From Isoetes taiwanensis (Eukaryota; Streptophyta; Lycopodiopsida; Isoetales; Isoetaceae), in contig JAJEKV010000040.1 in assembly GCA_021234155.1 (NCBI GenBank), forward strand, positions 11,367,072 to 11,431,071: 64,000 bases of DNA. Direction: 5' to 3'. A model generated the notes under the pieces. The model ran no database searches. It was given only the letters and a program-made list of their open reading frames with translations, and was not told where the DNA came from. Positions 30,116-41,918 of this stretch are shown here, piece after piece. Numbering within the stretch: position 1 is the first letter of the stretch; each line of letters begins with the position of its first letter. A program made the translations under genes and the position numbers.

Positions 30116-30485
30116 GGAATTGCATCTGGATTTTGTGGAAGAAGCCATCACCAGTGTCGAGGTTCTGGCTCTCCAAATATCATGGTTCCTTTGCCTCTTT
30201 GTGGCTGCCATTGTCTTTGTGGCTGCCTCATTGGAAAGATCTCGCCATGGGCTATCCAACGGAACAAACGGCGTGCAATTTGGACATCACAATCACAAGT
30301 TATAGCCAAAAAACGATTGCATTTGAGTTAAAAAGTGCAATTATTACAGTACTATTTATTGCAAAAGTGCCACGTAATACTGATTTTCATTTTGAATTCC
30401 TCTCTTTCATTGGCTTGAAGGTACTATGACATGGATATTAAAACTTAAAGATAAGGGCCATTTTGAGACCCCAACCGCCCCTAAT

Positions 30486-33375
30486 GCAAATCTCAAGAAA
30501 CCACAAAAGACGGAAAAGCATAGCAGAAAGGCAAGTTTCAGGAGGCACTGGTATTAAATTAGAAGGGAGGCCGTCCATTAGGAGCGTTGCAATGTGCCCA
30601 ATAGCTTACACAGCTTATGGGGAGAACATATCACGCCTGGAAGTCATGTGCAAAGCTTTGCAGGAAACCCTAAACACGAAGCAGGCTGATTTAGTCTCCA
30701 AGAAGGAGCTAGTTGTCCAGTCCCAGGATAAGGGAACTTTCTTCTCGGCTTCACAAGAGAAATTGCAGACAATAAAAGACAACATCTCACGTCTTCAAGC
30801 CCTGACAGGTCCTGATGCTGGTGCCTCTGCTGAGCTACTGCGCTTAGAGAGAGAGAAAGACATGGCAGAGTACATGCTTAAAGCCCTTATTGAAATGGGG
30901 GTGGTCAAAGGTAGATGACGGGATAGTTCAACGGTGGCCATCAGAGCCGCCGAGGTTGCAAACAATAAAGTGCAGCTTTGCAAAAGCCCAGCAAATTTTA
31001 CGTAACGTCAACGTGCTTAGGGAACTTACAAAGAGAGCCGGCTTGTGAGCATCTATCCCGCGCCATTCGGGTTGCCAATTGGAGATGAGGAGAGATGCTC
31101 CACATGCGGGCTCGCATTCCGGGATGATTACACCCTCACCGGAAGCTGAAATGTGGCCACGCGGTATCATGTCACCGCCTCGAAGTTTGCTTATGGAGAA
31201 GAAGACACACCTCGAATGCTCGCTTGACTCCAGAAGTTTAGTGGAGGAATTGGGAAAGACAGTCAAGCAGAACCCTTATATGCCGGGCAAACAAACAAAC
31301 ACATAGTTGAGACAATTGACTTAGATGAGGTGGTAGCTACAACTCCGCACAAACAACAGGAAAAGGAAGCATGTTAAAACACCTCTTAGTAAAAGGACCC
31401 CAGGACACAAGTCTACAAGGACTCGAACTCCACAAGCAAGAGAACAAAAAAAAGGTACACGCTTTGTTTTCTCAATTGGGAACATTAGAAGCCTATAAAC
31501 AAGGTAATGCTAGCAAGATTCAAGCGGCCAACAACACAATGCAAAGACTCGAAAGCACAATTGCTAAAGACACCAACACGGGCCCAAAGCAGATTCCAAG
31601 AGGTTCTAACGATGTTGACAATTACCATATAGTTCCAAATTCTCGCGGCAGCCTCTACAAAGGCCTCCTCTAACACCGTTGATGCAGGGGCGCACAAGGA
31701 TGTTGAAGATGTGGAGAAGCAGGTCAACAAGGTTGTGACCGAATCACTAGGCTCACAAGGTCAAGGATCAAAAATGTTACGTAACCCGAGAGTGAGGGGT
31801 GTGAGTCGATGATTCGTTGATGAGGACGTGCCTATAGACGCCGCGACTAGGGAAAAACCCCCCCGCCTAATGTAATTTTTCCATACTTGTTTCAGGCCCA
31901 ATTTTAATTGCACAAGACTTGCCAAAACGAAAGCGCTAAAAGGTTTTTGTTTAATACCATAATATATTTATTTTCCCCCATTGTGTCCTTTTGTAAAATT
32001 TGTTTGGAGTTTCAACCTAGGGATCAATATGCATTTGCCCGCAGAAGGAGAAGGCATCCACAAGTGGTACTTAGTGAATCAAGATGAGGATAGTGAGAGA
32101 ACCCTGCATGATAATGAAGAAACCAAAGTGCCAAAACAACCTATTACATATAAAAAGGTGCAATCTGTTATATTTCGAATGTGTATTCTCTACAAGTTTG
32201 GGTTGGTAATTGGAGCACATCCTTGCATGCGGAGAACAAGGCAGTCGTGAATGAGGAAACGGAGGATAAAGCACCGGAGGGCCCCGCAATCCTGCCATCG
32301 ATAGCCGTGAAACACCCATACATTGGGTGTGGAGATACTAATACGATGTATCTAACTATGGCTATCAAAGACTCTCCATCATCTGGTAACAAAGCTAAAG
32401 CAGAGTCCGCCAGATCGCAAAGAACGCCCAAAGACATCTCGATAGCACTTCCCGCCAGAGTCCAACACATCTCGATAGCACTTTCCAGCAGAGTCCAAAG
32501 ACATGTCGCAAAGACGTACCAAGCACAATGCGCCAGACATACGGCTGGTTGCAAACGCTGAGGGATGGGCACCCGTGACGGAAATTGATGGTGCTTGACA
32601 TAAATGGTGTAATCGGCATGCATAATAACAGAGGAGAACGGGCCAAAAATTTTGCCTCCATCTCAAACGAACCATGTTTAAAAGAAAACGCGCAAGTAAG
32701 TACCTCATTTGCGCACTGTGGTATCATGAGTTTGTGGAGGGCACCGCAGAGGTTTGATATTGTGATCCGGAGTGCTTCTCTACGGAATACACACCGGATA
32801 TGGTGGAGGCATTGTTCCCCATTTGCGGACCAAATTCTTGAAGGTATATAGTCAAGAGCGATTGCTATGCATGCGAGCATCCAACCAAAGACAAAGAAAG
32901 CAACTTTTTTTTCAAGGAATTGAAGGTTGTACTTGAGGATTTTCACGAATATCATGGTATGATTTTCTTGGTAGATGACAAACCTACACAAAGGGTTTCT
33001 AAACCATGCACACACAACCGTTCCTATTATGCCTTTCAAGGGGCGGGAAGAGGACAACTTTTTTGTAGAAGTTTGTGTGTCCAAAGATTGGATTACTTGT
33101 CTTCTCATGCAGTAGAAGAAACAATCTCACAGCTAGACATCACTGATGCATGGTTGGAAAAGGAAACAGTTGCAGTGCTGGATTACTGTCTCAACAACTA
33201 TCTTGTCTCGGCCTATTATATCCTCAATGCTCCAGAAGAGGTACGAAGGCAGTTGTTGGGCACCATTCCTGAGGACTCTAACCACGGTGAAAACTTCAAT
33301 GACTCATGGAATAACCATTGTACACTACCCTTTTGTAATATATGTATGATTGCTTTGTGTAATCTTGAGTATTGA
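30486..33375 (+). pseudogene. RING/FCP1-like gene, unit B, heavily broken
   Basis: The coiled-coil part is open at 30463-30918, then frames break at almost every CAG/CTG site up to about 32,900. The RING cysteines, acidic segment and QQSP repeats are recognisable but out of frame. The catalytic-loop start LMVLDINGV (about 32,590) survives. The last 150 residues (32920-33375) are again open and match unit C, including LVDD and the C-terminal helix region. No promoter or N-terminal exons precede it. As written it is a pseudogene. Confidence 0.8.
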
Positions 33376-33601
33376 GTAATCTTGAGTGATGTCTCTAATA
33401 CAACATAAAAAATCCAGATAAAGGTCTTCAAAATTTAAGACAAAGGTAATTGTAGCACCACTTTTGATTTTGCAGGAGAACAAGGAAAGTAGTTTCTGGG
33501 GACAGGGTTGATAACCACCTAGTCCCCGTGCAAAAGGTCATGGATAAATGGGAGACACCACTTTTTGGGGGCGGGGGAGATCATGGGGCAGGTGCATCTC
33601 A

Positions 33602-33903
33602 AATGGGAGAGAGAGAGGAGAGCAGAGGGGAGAGAACAGAGAGGAGAGAGAAGAGAGAGAAGAGAGAGGGAGAGAGAGGGGGGGAGAGAGAGAGGGGAGA
33701 GATGGGAAAGAAGAGAGATGAGAGAGAGAGGAGAGAGAAGAGAGAGAGAGAGAGAGATAGGGAGAGAGAGATAGGAGAGAGAGAAGGAAAAGAGGGGAGA
33801 GAGAGAGAGAGAGAGAGAGGAGAGAGGAGAGAAGGAAGAGAGACAGACGAGAGGAGGGAGGAGAAAGAGAGAGAGGAGAGAGGAGAGAGAAGAGACCGGG
33901 GGT

Positions 33904-33993
<90 letters not shown>

Positions 33994-33997
33994 CTTC

Positions 33998-34088
<91 letters not shown>

Positions 34089-34480
34089 AGAGAGAGAGGA
34101 GAGATAAGAGAGAGAGAGAGAGAGAGAGACAAAGAGAGATTGGATGTCAATTTGGGGCTTCTCATCTCGATCGTTGAAGATGAAGTTCAAGCTTAGGGGA
34201 CAAGGAACGAGGAGTGAAAGTTTGGGTGGTATTTGTCAGGCATTGTTCCTCCCTCAAGATTCTCGAGCACTGTGGTTCCTAGAGAGAGGGAAAAGAGAGG
34301 ATAGAGAGAGAGGGGGAAATAAGAGAGAGAAAGAAAGAGAGAGAGAAGAGAGAGAAGAGAAAAAGGAGAGATGGGGGAAGAGAGAAAGGATAGACAGAGA
34401 GAAAGAAAGAGAGAGGAGAGAGAGGGAGAAGAGAGAGAGGGAGAAGAGAGAGAAGGGGAAGAGAAGAGAGGGGAGAGAGG
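33602..34480. repeat. (GA)n-rich array, unit B
   Basis: Blocks at about 33602-34138 and 34278-34480 flank the same unique spacer as in unit A. The pure (GA) run near 33905-34083 is longer than in unit A, showing length instability between copies. Confidence 0.95.
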
Positions 34481-34523
34481 GTGCAAAAAGGAGGGCCCGG
34501 CGCCGGGCCCTTTTCTTTTGCAC
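34481..34523. other. 43-bp GC-rich palindrome, unit B
   Basis: Identical in sequence and position (edge of GA array) to the copy at 27086-27128. Confidence 0.85.
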
Positions 34524-34703
34524 AAGCATTGTCTCTAATACTACAAGCATTGTCTCCAATACTAAAATACTCCAATACAGTAGTCCAATACTACAAACAT
34601 TGTCTCACAAGCATTGTCTCCAATACAATCATCAAAATTTGAGACAAGTAAACAAGTAACTACAGACCTGTTAAAATGATAAAACAACTAGGTCAAAGCA
34701 TAT

Positions 34704-37700
34704 TCAACCTTCATATGGTAGACTGTCAAGGATCATCTGGTGAGTAGCCTGTTCAAGGGAAAATCTGTTGGTGCCAGGAATCTGATTCATCTCAAACTTG
34801 ATTGCTGATACGTGATGACTGTACTGGAAGGTGCTCCCAACTACCATCGGGCTGGACAGCATAGTACAAACCAGCCAATACATGTTCATCGACATTGAAG
34901 GTCTGACCCCAGCTATCCTTGACAATTCTGTCAAGGATATGCCTCGGCTTAACACATTTCACCACATAGAAATCTGCATTCTCCTAATTTCCCTCCTCGG
35001 CTACAACAGCAAAGTTATCACCTTCCTCTATGTTTCCACTAAGCCATTCTCCATCACCTTCAAAAAATGCCTCATCGATTTCGTCTTCAGTACCTTCACC
35101 AGTAGACTTATCTGGCTTTAGTGTAACATATTTCCAATTCTTCAGCCTGTGCTTGTTCACACAAGATGACCAGTTTCCTTTCAAACAGTTACCACAGAAA
35201 CAACTTAAACCTCTATGAGCCACCCTTGTGCTTGATTTGGCCAAGTATGTTCGGATGCTGTGTATTTGCTTGGTCCCTTCCACCCTGGCACAGTCCAGCC
35301 GGTCTGTCCTATCAATATCATCCTTTCTAATTACCCAGAAGTACCTGCAAGGAGACAACAAGTATTGCAGCTCACAGGCAGCATAATATAGCACTACTCA
35401 TCACATTACAGCAGTTCACAGACAACACTTAAAGCAGATGAAAGCACTATTCAGCACAGTACAACAGTCTACAGGCAGCATTACTCAACAGAATATAGCA
35501 GATGAAAGCATAATACCTTTTGATGTCCCCATTATTGGTACCTTCATTCCAACGAGTTGCGAATTCACAGGCATCAGCAGCACCCCTAAATCTCACCCCA
35601 TCATACTTGAGCTGCTCTCTAGTGAATGCCCCTTTAAGGACTGCCCCTTGCCCATCGTGCTCTCCCTTACCATGGGCTGTCCTAAAGAAATTCCATATTA
35701 TTTCCTTCCCTAGTTCATGGTGATATCTTGGTAGGAAATAGAATGGCTGGGCAGATTTGAATTGGCTAGAACAACCATCTGACCAAACTATATGCCTGGA
35801 GAATTCTACACCATTTGATATAAGCCATGAATTGTGCTTTCTAAGACAGTGCTGCACAAAAAGAGTGTCATGAATCTTCTCATCACTTAAGTAAAAATGG
35901 GTTTCCTTCAATAGCTTTCTGATCCCAGAACTGATGTCCATCCTATACGTGATGTGGACGAGAATTGTTATCTGGTCATTATGCCAATGCTGGCTTTGAA
36001 CCTCCCTTTGTATTTTTATGTTGTAATTCTCTGCAAAATCAATTACAGAAACAATGGTGCCATCTTGGATATTGTCCAGGCAACTCCTGAATTGCATGGC
36101 CTGCCATCTAGCCCTGTAATTGTGTGGCACGAATATCTTCAATGTGGAACACAGATATGAAATGAAATCCTTCACTGTCGTTCTCTTGTAAGACAATCTA
36201 AGGACTGACTTTGGTCCTTTCTTTTTTTTCCCCTTGCCATTTGAGGTCTCGTCTTGTGCTGCAGCTTCAGACTGTGTCCCACCAGCTACCTTGGATTTCT
36301 TACTTTTGTTTCCCTTCTTGGTAGCACTGGATCTTTTCTTTCTGCTGCCACCTGGCACTTCCTTGGTAACGCAGTCTGCAACTCCATCAGCTTCTTCTGT
36401 CTCCACTGGAATCTGTAACAAGGTCTGTAGCATAAAACAGAAGATTAGTGCAAAGTTGAAAGCAAAAAAACAGTATTCAGCGGATGACAGCATATAGCAG
36501 CATGTTTCAGCATGCAATAAAGAGAGTATTACCTTTTCAAACGTTTTCCATTCAAGCAAGAACTCATGATTCTCTCTTTCTCTTGGACATATAGGAAGAC
36601 TTTTTATGCCACACTTCTGATATTTCTGCTTCAAGCAGTCATGTTTATCAGGGAAAAAAATAGCGGCTAATATTAGCCAAATGGCGATTTTTTGGACATT
36701 TTTGGAAAAAGTACGGCTAAACTATAAAGGAGGAAATTTTTGGAAAAAAGAAAAAAATCGCCAAATATTTTCAAAGTTGACCTCCCTTACACCAAGGTTT
36801 AGCCAAACATAAGAAAGAAGGAGAGGAAAAATTCTTCCACTTTAGCCAAACGTTCGAAAGTTTTCCTATGCATTTAGGGATAGATTAGCCATACTTTTTA
36901 ATAGCTAATGTAAATATGAGATTATTCATGAGATTATGGAATAGAGGTTGCTAATACTATATTAGATGGACAGTTTTTTGTTTTCCAACTAGTAGATTTC
37001 TATTATTAATATGTTCATACAATAAAAAGTTTGGCATAGCATAAATGTTTGGCTAAAGTTTATATAAAGGTTCAAACAAAAAATAGCCAAACATTTAAAA
37101 CTAGTAAAGGAAAATTATTCAACTTTAGCCAAACATTCGAAAGTTTTCCTATGTATTTTGGGTTAAATTAGCCAAAGTTGTTCTAGCTAATCTAAAATAT
37201 GACTTTAGTAATTTTTTCCCTGATGTTTATACCATTCTTCACCCTCGCTCTTGTTGCAAACTACAGCCCTCCAGAGCTCGCTGGTTGAGTCATATGTATG
37301 TTGGCTGGCCAGACACTTCTCACCAGGTCCACAGACCTCGCAACAGCACTTGCACTCTTCACCATGAAATCCAGTTTTCGCTGACCTTAATGCATTCAGG
37401 GCTACCCTGGCATACTCCAACTTCATATAGTATATGCAACAGCAGGTTTTCCTTTCTGATACTTTCTTTACATAAATAGGCTTCAACTTCTTGAATGTGC
37501 CTTCAACTTCAGGATGTGCCTTTTTGTATTGTTGAAATAAATTTTGAATGAATGGTGGCCTTTGGTTAGAAATATTTATGCAATAATAGCAAGGAGCTTT
37601 TGTATGGAAACTTATACCTGTGTGACCTCCATAAGGTGCAAGGGATAAGAAATTGAAGCCTGACTCTCCAACAGTATTCACAACATCTTTCTTGCAAGGA

Positions 37701-38050
37701 GAGACTCTGCTATTTTGTTTTCAGAATTCTGTTATGCTTTGCTTGCAAGCAGGGGTGAGAGAATCGCACCTCAACCTCCTTTGGAAGCAAGACCACAGAC
37801 CATTTCCAAGGATGGCTTCCGATTTTCTTAATGCAGAAGTTGAATTGTTGACCTCATGCAACCTATCATAAGTAATATTGCACATTAATCAATGAACATA
37901 TCCCAGCCAGCATCACTCAGCAGATACAAGCACTTAAAAGCATAAAGAAGAACAGGCATGAAAGCAATAATTAGATGTACCTAACAGCCCTGCCATAGTG
38001 GAATTGCATCTGGATTTTGTGGAAGAAGCCATCACCAGTGTCGAGGTTCT
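34704..38050 (-). pseudogene. DDE-transposase-like gene, unit B (best-preserved copy)
   Basis: Inferred minus-strand exons: a short one near 38010; about 37705-37620 (DVVNTVGESGFNFLSLAPYG); a Cys-rich exon from about 37535 (GEECKCCCEVCGPGEKC) cut by a MITE at 37222-36649 and resuming to a donor near 36531; and a long exon (about 36412-35510). The long exon has a Lys-rich NLS-like stretch, then VIDFAENY, HWHNDQITILVH, DGCSSQFKS and NFFRTAHGKGEHDGQG. These give candidate catalytic Asp residues of an RNase-H fold. The next exon (about 35345-34985) has SCFCGNCLKGNW and an acidic tail to an in-frame TAG conserved in all three units. The same frame continues with FYVVKCVKPRHIL, and one more shift leads to NRFSLEQATHQMILDSL and a stop at 34704. 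I cannot name the superfamily. Insertion, stop and shift make it inactive as written. Confidence 0.75.
36649..37222. mobile_element. 574-bp hAT-type MITE in unit B
   Basis: Ends are CAGGGAAAAAAAT and, inverted, CAGGGAAAAAAT. ATGTTTAT occurs directly on both sides (36641-36648 and 37223-37230) and once at the uninterrupted site in unit A (29342-29349). An 8-bp duplication with CAGGG termini is the hAT signature. The interior has repeated TTAGCCAAA motifs in both orientations and no coding. It splits the Cys-rich exon of the transposase-like gene and is absent from units A and C. Confidence 0.92.
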
Positions 38051-38590
38051 GGCTCTCCAAATATCATGGTTCCTTTGCCTCTTTGTGGCTGCCATTGTCT
38101 TTGTGGCTGCCTCATTGGAAAGATCTCGCCATGGGCTATCCAACGGAACAAACGGCGTGCAATTTGGACATCACAATCACAAGTTATAGCCAAAAAACGA
38201 TTGCATTTGAGTTAAAAAGTGCAATTATTACAGTACTATTTATTGCAAAAGTGCCACGTAATACTGATTTTCATTTTGAATTCCTCTCTTTCATTGGCTT
38301 GAAGGTACTATGACATGGATATTAAAACTTAAAGATAAGGGCCATTTTGAGACCCCAAATCCGCCCTAATGCAAATCTCAGCAAACCACAGCACCTGAAA
38401 GCATAGCAGAAAGGCAAGTTTCAGGAGGCACTGGTATTAAATTAGAAGGGAGGCCGTCCATTAGGAGCGTTGCAATGTGCCCAATAGCTTACACAGCTTA
38501 TGGGGAGAACATATCACGCCTGGAAGTCATGTGCAAAGCTTTGCAGAAACCCTAAACACGGCGGTGATTTAGTCTCCAAGAAGGAGCTAG

Positions 38591-39743
38591 TTGTCCGGTC
38601 CCCAGGATAAGGGAACTTTCTTCTCGGCTTCACAAGAGAAATTGCAGACAATAAAAGACAACATCTCACGTCTTCAAGCCCTGACAGGTCCTGATGCTGG
38701 TGCCTCTGCTGAGCTACTGCGCTTAGAGAGAGAGAAAGACATGGCAGAGTACATGCTTAAAGCCCTTATTGAAATGGGGGGTGGTCCAGTAGATGACGGG
38801 ATAGTTCAACAGGTGGCCACTGTAGCTGCTGAGGTTGCAAACAATAAAGTGCAGCTTGCAAAAGCCCAGCAGCATTTACAGAATGTCAACAGGCTTAGGG
38901 AACTTACAAAGAGAGCTGGCCAGCTTGTGAGCATCTATCCCGTGCCATTCGGGTTGCCAATTGGAGATGAGGAGAGATGCTCCACATGCGGGCTCGCATT
39001 CCAGGATGATTACACCCTCAGTCTGAAGCTGAAATGTGGCCACGTGTATCATGTCAGCTGCCTGAGTTTGCTTATGGAGGACGCACTGCCTCGAATGCTC
39101 AGAAACAGCTCCAGCAGGCTTAGTGGAGGAATTGGGAAAGACAGTCAAGCAGGAACCCTTATATGCTGGGGCAGCAAACAAACACATAGTTGAGACAATT
39201 GACTTAGATGAGGTGGTAGCTACAACTCCAGACAGCAACAGGAAAAGGAAGCATGTTAAAACACCTCTTAGTAAAAGGACCCCCGGACACAAGTCTACAA
39301 GGACTCGAACTCCACAAGCAAGAACAGTAAAAAAAGGTACACGCTTGTTTTCTGAATTGGGAACATTAGAAGCGCCTATAAACAGTGCACAACAAGATTC
39401 AAGCAGTCAGCAACACAATGCAGCACCTGAAAGCACAGTGCTAAAGACACCAACACGGTCCAAAGCAGATTCCAGTAGTTCTAACGATGTTGACAATTAC
39501 CATATAGTTCCAAATTCTGCAGCAGCCTCTACAAAGGCCTCCTCTAACACTGTTGATGCAGGGGCAGACAAGGATGTTGAAGATGTGGAGAAGCAGGTCA
39601 ACAAGGTTGTGACCCGAATCACTAGGCTCACAAGGTCAAGGATCAAAAATGTTACAGAACCCGAGAGTGAGGGTGAGTCAGATGATTCGGTTGATGAGGA
39701 CGTGCCTATAGACGTCGCACTAGGGAAAAAACCCCCAGTCTAA
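38591..39743 (+). pseudogene. coiled-coil/RING and linker region, unit C, frameshifted
   Basis: 38591-39193 encodes the coiled-coil region and the first six zinc ligands of the RING-H2 finger. At about 39079 GAGAAGACACAC of unit A is GAGGACGCAC, which shifts the frame and removes the last CxxC pair. The linker continues in another frame from 39123 to 39743: IDLDEVVATTP, a basic KRKHVKTPLSKRT stretch, and an acidic ESEGESDDSVDEDVP segment. A frame change also exists near 38548-38590. The missing ligands would disable the finger unless the 2-base loss is a consensus error. Confidence 0.8.
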
Positions 39744-39920
39744 TGTAATTTTTCCATACTTGTTTCAGGCCCAATTTTAATTGCACAAGACTTGCCAAAA
39801 CGAGCAGTTAAAAGGTTTTTGTTTAATACCATAATATATTTATTTTCCCCCATTGTGTCCTTGTAAAATTTGTTTGGAGTTTCAACCTAGGGATCAATAT
39901 GCATTTGCCTGCAGAAGGAG

Positions 39921-41240
39921 AAGGCATCCACAAGTGGTACTTAGTGAATCTGAAGATGAGGATAGTGAGAGAACCCAGACAGATAATGAAGAAACCAAAG
40001 TGCCAAAACAACCTATTACATATAAAAGGTGCAATCCTGTTATATTTCAGAATGTGTATTCTCTACAAGTTTCAGTTGGTAATTGGAGCACATCCTTGCA
40101 TGCAGGAGAACAAGGCAGGTCGTGAATGAGGAAACGGAGGATAAAGCACGGAGGGCCACTGCAACGGTTACTGATAGCCAGGAAACACCCATACATTGGG
40201 GGCAGGGAGATACTAATACAGATGTATCTAACTATGGCTATCAGCACTCTCCATCATCTGGTAACAAAGCTAAAGCAGAGTCCAGCAGATCGCAGCAACG
40301 TCCAGCACATCTCGATAGCACTTCCCAGCAGAGTCCAACACATCTCGATAGCACTTTCCAGCAGAGTCCAGCACATGTCGCAGCACAGTCAAGCACAATG
40401 CAGCAGACATCGACAGTGGTTGCAAACGTTGAGGGATGGGCACCCAGACGGAAATTGATGGTGCTTGACATAAATGGTGTACTGGCACAGACACAACAGA
40501 GGAGAACGGGCCAAAAATTCTTGCCTCCATCTCAAACGAACCATGTTGTAAAAGAAACTGCAAGTAAGTACCTCATTTGCAGACCAGGGTATCATGAGTT
40601 TGTGGAGTGGGCACTGCAGAGGTTTGATATTGTGATCTGGAGTGCTTCTCTACTTCGGGAAACACGGGATATGGTGGAGGCATTGTTCCCAGATTTGCGG
40701 ACCAAATTCTTGAAGGTATATAGTCAAGAGCAGTGCTATGCATGCGAGCATCCAACCAGCACAGCAAAGCAACTTTTTTTCAAGGAATTGAAGGTTGTAC
40801 TTGAGGATTTTCCTGAATATCATGGTATGATTTTCTTGGTAGATGACAGCCTACACAAAGGGTTTCTAAACCATGCACACACAACCGTTCCTATTATGCC
40901 TTTCAAGGGGCAGGAAGAGGACAACTTTTTGCAGAAGTTTGTGTGTCCAGCATTGGATTACTTGTCTTCTCATGCAGTAGAAGAAACAATCTCACAGCTA
41001 GACATCACTGATGCATGGTTGGAAAAGGAAACAGTTGCAGTGCTGGATTACTGTCTCAACAACTATCTTGTCTCGGCCTATTATATCCTCAATGCTCCAG
41101 AAGAGGTACGAAGGCAGTTGTTGGGCACCATTCCTGAGGACTCTAACCACGGTGAAAACTTCAATGACTCATGGAATAACCATTGTACACTACCCTTTTG
41201 TAATATATGTATGATTGCTTTGTGTAATCTTGAGTATTGA
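39921..41240 (+). CDS. FCP1/SCP-like phosphatase-fold protein region, unit C (intact fold)
   Basis: After an intron ending CCTGCAG at about 39914, an acidic exon (SESEDEDSERTQTDNEE) and a short exon follow. The long frame 40083-41240 carries QQSP/HLDST repeats (its residues 70-98) and an FCP1-homology domain from about residue 124. Motif I is KLMVLDINGVL: D129 is kept (40467-40469), but the second Asp of D-x-D is N131. IWSAS, a Lys-rich middle region and FLVDDS supply motifs II-IV. FCP1/SCP enzymes dephosphorylate the RNA polymerase II C-terminal domain and other phosphoproteins. D-x-N variants occur in plant FCP1-like proteins and may be inactive or altered. The same gene begins with the RING domain, so a RING plus phosphatase-like fusion is likely. 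The C-terminus ends 50 bp before TGATGTCTCTAATAC. Confidence 0.85.
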
Positions 41241-41465
41241 GTAATCTTGAGTGATGTCTCTAATACAACATAAAAAATCCAGATAAAGGTCTTCAAAATT
41301 TAAGACAAAGGTAATTGTAGCACCACTTTTGATTTTGCAGGAGAACAAGGAAAGTAGTTTCTGGGGACAGGGTTGATAACCACCTAGTCCCCGTGCAAAG
41401 GCTGCGGATAGCCAGGAGACACCACTTTTTTGGGGGCAGGGAGATCATGGGGCAGGTGCATCTCA

Positions 41466-41775
41466 GCGGAGAGAGAGAGAGGAGAGCAGAGAGGGGAGAG
41501 AACAGAGAGGAGAGAGAAGAGAGAGAAGAGAGAGGGAAGAGAGAGGGGAGAGAGAGAGAGTGGGGGGGAGAGAGAGAGGGAGAGATGGGAAAAAGAAGAG
41601 AGATGAGAGAGAGAGGAGAGAGAAGAGAGAGAGAGAGAGATAGGGAGAGAGATAGGAGAGAGAGAAGGAAAAGAGGGGAGAGAGAGAGGAGAGAGAGGAG
41701 AGAGAGGAGAGAAGGAAGAGAGAGAGAGGAGGGAGGAGAAAGAGAGAGAGGAGAGAGGAGAGAGAAGAGACTGGG

Positions 41776-41859
<84 letters not shown>
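41466..41859. repeat. (GA)n-rich array, unit C, left of LINE
   Basis: It matches the array of units A and B and ends in a pure (GA) run of about 80 bp, where the LINE's 3' end is joined. Confidence 0.95.
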
Positions 41860-41862
<3 letters not shown>

Positions 41863-41918
41863 GAAATGTTTTTATTACGTCTACTGAGACCAGCAGGTCT
41901 ATCAGACGACAATACACT

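Larger units (their letters stand above)
22905..30226 (+). repeat. tandem unit A of the large element (7.3 kb)
   Basis: The unit begins at CTCATTGGAAAGATCTC inside the MITE and ends at the junction GTGGCTGCC in the 5' region of the minus-strand gene. Gene order is RING/FCP1-like (plus), GA array, palindrome, DDE-like gene (minus). It is the only unit joined to the left terminal region. Confidence 0.9.
30227..38110 (+). repeat. tandem unit B of the large element (7.9 kb)
   Basis: The same order as unit A, plus a 574-bp hAT-type MITE (36649-37222). Joined to neither terminal region, so both genes lack their native 5' ends. The junction to unit C (around 38090-38111) repeats TTTGTGGCTGCC, a small filler typical of end joining or template switching; the A/B junction is identical. 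Confidence 0.9.

Noticed and set aside
29769-30429. Small plus-strand frames repeated in each unit (MKPDSPTVFTT..., MWKKPSPVSRF...)
   Set aside because: They are conserved only because the unit is duplicated. They lie antisense to exons of the minus-strand gene or in MITE sequence.
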